Assembly (NCBI GenBank): GCA_030632175.1 | Contig: DAOVVG010000187.1 | Coordinates: 1 to 5,198 of the forward strand | Direction: 5' to 3' | DNA from: Gammaproteobacteria bacterium | GTDB taxonomy: Bacteria; Pseudomonadota; Gammaproteobacteria; UBA9214 | DNA length: 5,198 nucleotides | In this document: piece by piece, positions 1-5,198 of the stretch | How positions within the stretch are numbered: the stretch's first letter is position 1 | How the letters are laid out: each line of letters begins with the position of its first letter | Program-made: the position numbers and the translations under genes | Notes under the pieces: model-generated | What the model was told of the DNA's origin: nothing | The model's database searches: none | Seen by the model: the letters and a program-made list of their open reading frames with translations, nothing else

Positions 1-121
1 AAAAAGATATATAAATCAAATAGATACACAATATCCCCTTTTCTGGGCGGTGGCGGGTAAAAATGTGTGAAACGCGGCAGAAGGTATTACAATATCGCCA
101 AATCTGCAGCGTCGTGAATGC
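1..121. other. non-coding leader upstream of the ThDP enzyme gene
   Basis: No gene is supported here. The first 40 bases are very AT-rich and have stops in several frames (for example TAA and TAG within 12-25), so an upstream gene does not read through. Possible -10-like hexamers are TATAAA at 10-15 and TACAAT at 88-93, but neither has a convincing -35 partner in view, and the one for 10-15 would lie at or beyond the window edge. The frame of the downstream gene is open back to a TGA at 68-70. No clear Shine-Dalgarno sequence precedes its ATG at 122. A promoter is likely in or before this stretch, but I cannot locate it. Confidence 0.3.
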
Positions 122-1792
122 ATGAAGATCCCAGTCAGCGAACTGATCGTTAAATACATGGAGAAGCTCGGTATCGAGTATATCTTCGGTATGCCCGGTG
201 CCCATATCCTGCCGGTGTACGACAGCCTCTATCACTCACACGTTAAAACGGTACTTGCCAAGCATGAGCAGGGCGCGGCGTTTATGGCCTGTGGCTGTGC
301 ACGCGCATCGGGCAAGATCTCGGCCTGTATTACGACCGCGGGCCCGGGCGCAACCAACCTGGTGACCGGCATTGCCAATGCCTATGCGGACAGGCAGCCG
401 ATTCTTGTCATTACCGGTGAGACATCAACCCATATATTCGGCAAGGGCGGCCTGCAGGAAAGTTCGGGCGAGGGCGGCAGCATCGACCAGGATGAATTGT
501 TCAGGAGCATCACCCGTTATCGCAAGGTCATTGAACGTACCGACTACCTGGCGAACGTACTCAACCAGGCCTCAAAGGTGCTGTTGTCAGCCAACTCCGG
601 TCCGGTGTTGCTCAGTATTCCGTTTAACATACAGAAGGAGCTGGTTGATGAAGACCTGCTCGAGCGTGTGGTGACGCAACGGCCGGACCCCTTTGCTGTT
701 GAGGATGCGCGGTCGATTGATGCATTGACGGGGCTGATCCTTGAAGCGCGTAACCCGGTGATCGTGGCAGGTTATGGCTGCATCAGGTCCGGTGCGCAGC
801 AACAGGTTTCAGAACTTAGCAACTCACTTAATATCCCGGTGACCAGCAGCATGAAAGGCAAGGGTGTCATCAGCGAGCAATCCGCGCTGTCGCTTGGCAG
901 TCTTGGTGTGACATCAACCGGTTATGCCTACAAATATATTATCGACAACGCAGACGCCATTATTTTTCTGGGTGCCGGGTTTAATGAACGCACCAGTTAC
1001 CTGTGGGACGAAAGCCTGCTGCAAAACAAGAAGATTGCACAGGTCGACAGCAACCCGGAGCAGATCGACAAGGTATTCAAGTCTGATGTGGCGGTTACCG
1101 GTGATATCAAGTCAACGCTGAACGGTGTGCTGCGGACAATGGATGCACAGGGTGTGGATCGCCAGGCCGTGCGCAAACAGATTGCAGCGAATGATCCTGT
1201 ATCAAAACGCGATGCCGGCAGCAGTGAAATTTTCAAGTCCGGGTTTGCATTGATCGAGAGCTTTTACAAGCGCCTTGAAAAACACTTCCCGAAAGACCTG
1301 GTCGTGTTCGATGACAACATGATCTTCGCGCAGAGTTTTTTTAACGTCTCCAGCGGCAATCGTTTCTACCCGAATTCAGGTGTTTCATCACTGGGTCACG
1401 CAATTCCGGCCGCCATCGGTGCGCGTTTTGCAGAGCACAAGCCGACGCTTGCGATTCTTGGCGATGGCGGCTTCCAGATGTGTTGCATGGAACTGATGAC
1501 AGCGGTGAACTACGAGCTGCCGATCACCGTGGTGATGTTCAATAATTCCACCATGGGGTTGATTCGGAAGAACCAGTACCAGAGTTACAAACAACACTAT
1601 ATCGACTGCGATTTCGTGAATCCTGATTACGCCCTGCTCGCCGGTTCATTTGGCATCAGCTACCAGCGCGTGGCAACGGAGGCCGACCTGGAGAGCATGT
1701 TTGAGGATACAGACTTCAGCGACGGCATTAACCTCGTTGAGATCATGCTCGATAAGGACGCTTTTCCAAACTATAACTCCCTGCGTAACTAG
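122..1792 (+). CDS. ThDP-dependent enzyme, acetolactate synthase-like (substrate unknown)
   Basis: A 556-residue protein with the complete three-domain layout of the acetolactate synthase/pyruvate oxidase family: ThDP-binding pyrimidine domain about 3-175, central Rossmann-like domain about 205-335 and pyrophosphate domain about 395-550. The N-terminal FGMPG (22-26) and the glutamate in KHEQGAA (E49) match the cofactor-activating glutamate region. GDG at 447-449 followed by NN at 474-475 is the metal/diphosphate-binding motif. The family joins or cleaves carbon-carbon bonds next to a carbonyl, usually starting from a 2-keto acid such as pyruvate. The length matches a large catalytic subunit, but no small regulatory subunit follows. 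Aligned by eye, the tryptophan of the acetolactate synthase QWQ motif is replaced by N484, and a Gly/Ser-rich insert lies near 114-121. True acetolactate synthase is therefore doubtful. ATG 122 is chosen because it fits the family N-terminus and no ATG or GTG lies further upstream in frame. The TAG stop overlaps a mobile element. The family call is firm; the reaction is not. Confidence 0.93.
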   Translation: MKIPVSELIVKYMEKLGIEYIFGMPGAHILPVYDSLYHSHVKTVLAKHEQGAAFMACGCARASGKISACITTAGPGATNLVTGIANAYADRQPILVITGETSTHIFGKGGLQESSGEGGSIDQDELFRSITRYRKVIERTDYLANVLNQASKVLLSANSGPVLLSIPFNIQKELVDEDLLERVVTQRPDPFAVEDARSIDALTGLILEARNPVIVAGYGCIRSGAQQQVSELSNSLNIPVTSSMKGKGVISEQSALSLGSLGVTSTGYAYKYIIDNADAIIFLGAGFNERTSYLWDESLLQNKKIAQVDSNPEQIDKVFKSDVAVTGDIKSTLNGVLRTMDAQGVDRQAVRKQIAANDPVSKRDAGSSEIFKSGFALIESFYKRLEKHFPKDLVVFDDNMIFAQSFFNVSSGNRFYPNSGVSSLGHAIPAAIGARFAEHKPTLAILGDGGFQMCCMELMTAVNYELPITVVMFNNSTMGLIRKNQYQSYKQHYIDCDFVNPDYALLAGSFGISYQRVATEADLESMFEDTDFSDGINLVEIMLDKDAFPNYNSLRN

Positions 1793-1932
1793 CAGGCTGT
1801 TGAAAAACCCTCATGTGGCACGATTCTGCGTTAAAAACCGGCTCAAAGTGCTCATGTACTGTGTGTACATTGCGCTTTTTCGCCGATTTTTGCCTTGTCT
1901 CGCACTCACCTGAGACTTTTTCAACAGCCTGT
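1792..1932. mobile_element. 141-bp foldback MITE-like element inserted at a stop codon
   Basis: The ends are 15-bp perfect inverted repeats: CAGGCTGTTGAAAAA at 1793-1807 and its reverse complement at 1917-1931. The whole element is a gap-free imperfect palindrome centred on 1862. ATGTAC (1854-1859) mirrors GTACAT (1865-1870) around a TGTGT loop, and by hand count about 41 of 68 positions pair. TA at 1790-1791 and at 1933-1934 look like a target duplication. A 4-base reading (CTAG/TTAG, one mismatch, element 1793-1931) is also possible. There is no transposase inside, so it would be moved by one encoded elsewhere. Ends of this type recur in gammaproteobacterial genomes as far as I recall, but I do not assign an IS family. 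If transcribed, it would form a long hairpin between the first two genes. Confidence 0.8.
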
Positions 1933-1947
1933 TAGCCTGCATATTGC

Positions 1948-3735
1948 ATGGGTGTTTTTTCCTGTCCGCTACTTGAGCGTTGCCTTGAGTCCCACCCGGA
2001 CGCAAACACTGCTGGCCTGATCCGGACCCGGTTGGCACAGGCCGGTGATCTTGCAGCCCTGCTACCGCTCTATGACCAGGCCATACCTGTACTTGAGGCG
2101 GCGATGTGGGAGTCTGCGCTTGCCCCGCTGCAGGTTACAGACTGTCACGCGCTATTTGCCGAAATGGAAGCTCATATTGCCGCTGCGGGGGATGACCCGC
2201 GTCATGCCTTTGTTGTTGTGGTACCGGTGGCAGACCGGCCACAGCATCTGCGTGCCTGCCTGGAAAGTCTGGCGGGTGCGGCGCAGGCATTTCACTATGG
2301 TGCGGGAAAAGTCATGGCGGTGATTGCCGATGACTCGCGCGACGCTGCAAACATCACCGAAAACAAAACCATCGCTGAGGCGATCGGGCAGGCGGGTGTC
2401 GAGGTGATCTATTTCGGCCAGGATGAGCAGCTGGCCGAACTCGATGCCCTGGCAGCTAGTGAGCGGCAGGCGCTGCAGAACATCATCGGCACTGCCACGC
2501 CCGATGCCTTTTCTCACAAGGGGGCATCGATTACCCGCAACATCACATACCTGATGTTGAACAGGATGGCGCAGGACGATAAAAACCGGCTGTTCATGTT
2601 CGTTGACAGCGACCAGGAATTCCACGCAAATACCGACACAAGCCTCAGGGTGTTCACGACCAACTATTTTTATCACATCGATAGAATTTTCAGAGAGTCA
2701 CGGGCCAAGGTGCTGACCGGCAAGGTGGTGGGTGATCCGCCGGTATCACCAGCCGTGATGGCCGGTACCCTGCTGGAGGATGTGCTTGCCTTTCTCACGG
2801 AGATTTCGGGTCTTGAGGCGGACACGCCGTGCACCTTTCACAGGGACTCGTCCAGTAATGAGGGCGCGGCCTATCACGATATGGCAAAGTTGTTTGGTTT
2901 TGTACACTCAGGCGAGGCCTGTCGTTACCAATGCAGGCTGCAGGAACCACATGATCATGCCGCCTGTCTGACAGGGTTTTCTGACAGGCTGAATCATTTC
3001 TTCAATGGTGAGCATCCGACGCGGGTAACGACTTATCAGCATGCAGATGTGCAGGGCAGCGTGACAGCAGCACGCACGGTGTACACGGGGAATTACGTGC
3101 TTTCTCCGCGCGCATTGAAGTACTTCATTCCGTTTGCAGGCCTGCAATTGAGAATGGCGGGACCCGTGCTGGGGCGCCTTGTACAGGCCAGCAGTGGTGA
3201 AAACTTTGTCTCGGCCAACCTGCCGATGTTGCACAGGCGCAGCGTAGAGGAGAAGGGAGGTTCGGGGTTTCGCCCGGGTGTTGACCGCAGTGCGCCAGTC
3301 GTTGACCTGTCCGGCGAGTTCGAGCGGCAGTTCTTCGGTGATGTGATGCTGTTTACGGTGATTGATCTTGTCGAGCAGGGCTATCCCGGGAAGCTTCTGC
3401 TATCCGCTGATATCTGTGCACAGGTGATGGCGACAGAAACCCGGATGCGCAAGCAATACATGGAGATGCAACAACGCGTGATGACACGCCTGGATGATCT
3501 CGAGGCATTGTTATCTGATGACGGTCGTTGGTGGAATAATGACCAGTATGCAGACTCGCGGACCCGGTTCGGGCAATTTACAGCAGCACTGCGTGCTAAC
3601 TTCGGCACAGATGCGCGTGCCTGGCAGTTGATTGATGATGAGGTTCACAGGGGGACACGGCGTGCGGCGATTGTCGATGCCCTGTCATCCTACCGCCTTG
3701 ACCGGCAGTCCTGGGAGCAGGCGCTGCAAAAATGA
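1948..3735 (+). CDS. GT2-like (GT-A fold) glycosyltransferase with terminal extensions
   Basis: A 595-residue protein, probably a cytoplasmic glycosyltransferase using a nucleotide sugar; donor and acceptor are unknown. After a helical N-terminal section (about 1-85) comes the GT-A start, VVVVPVADRP (89-98). D128-D129-S130 sits where GT2 enzymes have the nucleotide-binding acidic pair. FVDSDQEF carries the DxD-type metal and nucleotide-sugar motif (D220, D222). GENF (417-420) followed by HRR (429-431) resembles the catalytic-acid and late His/Arg region of the fold. A Cys/His-rich stretch (C295, H298, C325, C329, H335, H337, C340) could bind metal. About 110 C-terminal residues are charged and helical. 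There is no signal peptide or membrane segment. ATG 1948 is the first start after an in-frame TAG at 1933; no good Shine-Dalgarno precedes it. Before the mobile element inserted, it lay 12 nt after the previous stop, suggesting translational coupling. It overlaps the next gene by ATGA. The GT call is good; the exact family is not known to me. Confidence 0.8.
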   Translation: MGVFSCPLLERCLESHPDANTAGLIRTRLAQAGDLAALLPLYDQAIPVLEAAMWESALAPLQVTDCHALFAEMEAHIAAAGDDPRHAFVVVVPVADRPQHLRACLESLAGAAQAFHYGAGKVMAVIADDSRDAANITENKTIAEAIGQAGVEVIYFGQDEQLAELDALAASERQALQNIIGTATPDAFSHKGASITRNITYLMLNRMAQDDKNRLFMFVDSDQEFHANTDTSLRVFTTNYFYHIDRIFRESRAKVLTGKVVGDPPVSPAVMAGTLLEDVLAFLTEISGLEADTPCTFHRDSSSNEGAAYHDMAKLFGFVHSGEACRYQCRLQEPHDHAACLTGFSDRLNHFFNGEHPTRVTTYQHADVQGSVTAARTVYTGNYVLSPRALKYFIPFAGLQLRMAGPVLGRLVQASSGENFVSANLPMLHRRSVEEKGGSGFRPGVDRSAPVVDLSGEFERQFFGDVMLFTVIDLVEQGYPGKLLLSADICAQVMATETRMRKQYMEMQQRVMTRLDDLEALLSDDGRWWNNDQYADSRTRFGQFTAALRANFGTDARAWQLIDDEVHRGTRRAAIVDALSSYRLDRQSWEQALQK

Positions 3736-5018
3736 TTGCCCGCCTGAAATACCTTGCCCATCGACAGGCCCGGCCGCAGCGCTATCGTTTTCTGAAACCC
3801 TTGCTGGCACACGAGGCCATGGGCGCTGAACAGTTACAGCACTATCAACAGAAACAGTTCAACGCCATGGTGTCCTTTGCAACTGAGCATACCGAATTTT
3901 ACCGCAACAGTTATAAAGGTATTGCAGGGCCAGAATTTAATCCAACTGCTTTACCGATCCTGACGAAACAGGACGTGGCTAAACAGCGCGATGCGATGGT
4001 TGCCGGTGGTCTGAACCAGTTCGGTTTAAAGACAAGTTACACCGGTGGTTCAACGGGTAAGCCACTGGCCTATTACTATACCGATGAAAAGATCGAACGC
4101 ATGCGTGCCGGCATGATGCGCAGTTACCGCTGGGCAGGCTGGCAGCAGGGTGACAAGGTGCTGAACTTCTGGGGTTCAAGGCATGATATCCGCAAACACC
4201 GAAAGCTGTTCGACCGGTTAAGACGTTTTGCTGCGGCTGAGCAAACACTGGGTGCGTATGAATATACTGAAACCGACCTGCATAGCTGGGCACAGCATAT
4301 TCAATCGTGGAAACCGACCCTGCTGCAGGGTTATGCGTCCATCCTTGCAGAGCTTGCGCGGTTCGTTCAACGCAGGCAGATGCGCATGCCATCGACCATC
4401 AAGGGTGTTTTCTCTACCGCTGAGGTGTTGTATGACTGGCAGCGTGCAGCCATGGAATCGGCGTTCTCGTGTACGGTTTTCAACCAGTACGGCAGCCGTG
4501 AGGTGCCGAATATCGGCCTGCAATGTGCGCAGGGGAATTTCCATGTTTTCAGTGACCTGGTGAAGCTTGAATCGGTCCCGGTCGATGATGAGAACCGGCT
4601 ACTGGTGACTTCACTGACCAACCACGTGATGCCGATGATTCGCTACGAGCTTGGCGACCTTGGCCGGTTGAAGGAAGGGCAGTGCAGTTGCGGCTCGCCT
4701 TTCCCCTTGATGGAACTCGATGTCTGCCGCAAGAACGACCTTATTGTTACGCCCGGGGGGCAGATGATCTACCCGTCGTATTTTGTGCACCTGCTTGACG
4801 GGTTCAGCGGGATTGAGCAGTACCAGTTTGTGCAACAAGCGCCTGGCAGCATCGTGCTGAAGCTATGTGCCGGGCAGCAGGTCGCAGACACGGTTGGGCA
4901 GGCGCTGAAATCACGTATTCAGGCAGATCTGGGCAGCACCATGTCATTCCGGGTTGATCGCGTTGAATCCATCCCGCGGTCACGGTCGGGAAAACATCGC
5001 TTTGTCATCGGGCTATGA
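3732..5018 (+). CDS. PaaK/CapK-type adenylate-forming enzyme (phenylacetate-CoA ligase family)
   Basis: A 428-residue protein of the PaaK/CapK branch of the ANL adenylating enzymes, which activate a carboxylate with ATP to an acyl-adenylate and pass it to CoA or another acceptor. Motifs appear in the expected order: phosphate-binding loop TGGSTGK (104-110), NQYGSRE (251-257) as the A5-like motif with the acidic residue that contacts AMP/metal, YELGDLG (305-311) with D309 as the ribose-binding aspartate, and RSGKHRF with K421 as the C-terminal catalytic lysine. The length of about 430 residues is typical of this branch and much shorter than classical acyl-CoA synthetases. C265, C318, C320 and C332 may form a metal site, as the CxCG pattern does in relatives. 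The start overlaps the preceding stop (ATGA), so translation is probably coupled. Family members near glycosyltransferases are often annotated CapK-like in polysaccharide clusters, so a substrate other than phenylacetate is likely. There is no gene for phenylacetate breakdown nearby. Confidence 0.9.
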   Translation: MIARLKYLAHRQARPQRYRFLKPLLAHEAMGAEQLQHYQQKQFNAMVSFATEHTEFYRNSYKGIAGPEFNPTALPILTKQDVAKQRDAMVAGGLNQFGLKTSYTGGSTGKPLAYYYTDEKIERMRAGMMRSYRWAGWQQGDKVLNFWGSRHDIRKHRKLFDRLRRFAAAEQTLGAYEYTETDLHSWAQHIQSWKPTLLQGYASILAELARFVQRRQMRMPSTIKGVFSTAEVLYDWQRAAMESAFSCTVFNQYGSREVPNIGLQCAQGNFHVFSDLVKLESVPVDDENRLLVTSLTNHVMPMIRYELGDLGRLKEGQCSCGSPFPLMELDVCRKNDLIVTPGGQMIYPSYFVHLLDGFSGIEQYQFVQQAPGSIVLKLCAGQQVADTVGQALKSRIQADLGSTMSFRVDRVESIPRSRSGKHRFVIGL

Positions 5019-5036
5019 GGGAGTGATTAACATCAT

Positions 5037-5101
5037 TCGCGGAATAAATTCCGCTCCTACAGTTAATTCTTTATTCTGTAGGAGCGGAATTCATTCCGCG
5101 A
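5037..5101. repeat. REP-like inverted repeat (25-bp arms) after the third gene
   Basis: Arms at 5037-5061 and 5077-5101 are reverse complements at 24 of 25 positions, the mismatch being A5046 against C5092, with a 15-base loop (5062-5076). Each arm also contains a smaller palindrome (GGAAT..ATTCC), so the unit could fold as a hairpin or a branched structure. The core TGTAGGAGCGGAATT resembles extragenic palindromes seen in many Gammaproteobacteria. It begins 18 bases after the stop of the adenylating enzyme gene, so it may protect or end the transcript. No T-run follows the stem, so it is not a standard intrinsic terminator. Confidence 0.8.
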
Positions 5102-5122
5102 ACTGTTCACGCTTTAAAAAGT

Positions 5123-5135
5123 GCTCCTACAGGAG
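5123..5135 (+). promoter_or_regulatory. extra REP half-motif overlapping a ribosome binding site
   Basis: GCTCCTACA at 5123-5131 repeats exactly the inner end of the left REP arm (5053-5061). It runs into AGGAG (5131-5135), a good Shine-Dalgarno sequence 11 bases before the ATG at 5147. CTCC (5124-5127) can pair with GGAG (5132-5135) around a TACA loop, which would cover the ribosome binding site. The repeat identity is seen directly; the regulatory role is inferred. Confidence 0.5.
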
Positions 5136-5146
5136 TTTATGTATCC

Positions 5147-5198
5147 ATGGTTGATGACCAGGAAGAACAGGCCCGGGAAGATGCGTGCCGGGATGAAA
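5147..5198 (+). CDS. start of an unidentified gene, cut by the window end
   Basis: An open frame from ATG 5147 runs to the window edge and gives 17 residues, beginning MVDDQEEQAREDACRDE, very acidic and hydrophilic. AGGAG at 5131-5135 is 11 bases upstream, slightly long but usable. An alternative start, ATG 5139 in another frame (beginning MYPWLMTRK), is also open to the edge but lies only 3 bases from AGGAG, too close for normal initiation. The fragment is too short to identify. The REP-like repeat before it suggests that it belongs to a different transcription unit from the three genes upstream. Confidence 0.4.
   Translation, partial: MVDDQEEQAREDACRDE

Noticed and set aside
104..121. Upstream start at CTG 104 (or ATT 86) for the first gene
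   Set aside because: These are rare start codons without a Shine-Dalgarno sequence, and the family N-terminus begins naturally at ATG 122.
122..1792. Calling the first gene ilvB/ilvG (acetolactate synthase for branched-chain amino acids)
   Set aside because: The domain layout fits, but the acceptor-site tryptophan is missing, there is a loop insert, no small subunit follows, and the neighbours are a glycosyltransferase and an adenylating enzyme.
1811..2038. Minus-strand reading frame across the intergenic element
   Set aside because: It runs through the palindromic element into the glycosyltransferase N-terminus, and its translation has no recognisable domain or start signal.
2152..2676. 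174-residue minus-strand frame inside the glycosyltransferase gene
   Set aside because: It is antisense to a conserved GT-A core that includes the DxD region, and its translation shows no family motifs.
3979..4392. 137-residue minus-strand frame inside the adenylating enzyme gene
   Set aside because: It is antisense to the phosphate-binding loop region of a well-supported gene and shows no motifs of its own.
3732..5018. Phenylacetate catabolism (paaK) role for the adenylating enzyme
   Set aside because: No other paa gene is present and the partners are glycan-type enzymes; the name only reflects the family.
5037..5101. Intrinsic terminator after the third gene
   Set aside because: The stem is strong, but no run of T follows it; a REP-like element is the better description, though it may still affect the transcript end.
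5037..5131. CRISPR array
   Set aside because: The copies are inverted rather than direct, with no regular spacers; this is an extragenic palindrome with a partial extra arm.
4954..5154. Small + strand frame spanning the end of the third gene and the REP repeat
   Set aside because: It starts inside the coding sequence in another frame and most of its translation comes from the repeat hairpin.

Overview
The window carries three complete genes, all on the + strand and closely packed, and the start of a fourth. It looks like a bacterial chromosome of moderate GC content. The inverted repeats (a CAGGCTGTTGAAAAA-ended foldback element and a TGTAGGAGCGGAATT-type palindrome) are of kinds I associate with Gammaproteobacteria, so that is my best guess at the host. 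The sequence cannot place it more precisely.

Layout: bases 1-121 are a non-coding leader with an AT-rich left part. Bases 122-1792 encode a complete thiamine-diphosphate (ThDP) enzyme that resembles the acetolactate synthase large subunit but departs from it near the active site. Bases 1792-1932 are a 141-bp foldback mobile element (MITE-like) inserted exactly at that gene's stop codon. It is flanked by a TA duplication, and removing it puts the next start codon only 12 nt after the stop. Bases 1948-3735 encode a GT-A/GT2-like glycosyltransferase with N- and C-terminal extensions. This gene overlaps the next by ATGA. Bases 3732-5018 encode a PaaK/CapK-type adenylate-forming enzyme. Bases 5019-5146 hold a REP-like hairpin, a partial extra copy of its arm, and a probable ribosome binding site for a gene that starts near 5147 and runs off the window.

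How the genes may work together (inference): a carbon-carbon bond-forming or decarboxylating ThDP enzyme, a sugar transferase and a carboxylate-activating enzyme form one transcription unit. This fits the tailoring or assembly of a surface glycan or glycoconjugate better than branched-chain amino acid synthesis. No acetolactate synthase small subunit or other ilv gene is present. One concrete possibility is a YerE-like role, in which the ThDP enzyme adds a two-carbon acyl unit to a keto sugar, but the sequence does not establish the substrate. None of the three proteins shows a signal peptide or membrane segment, so all are expected in the cytoplasm.
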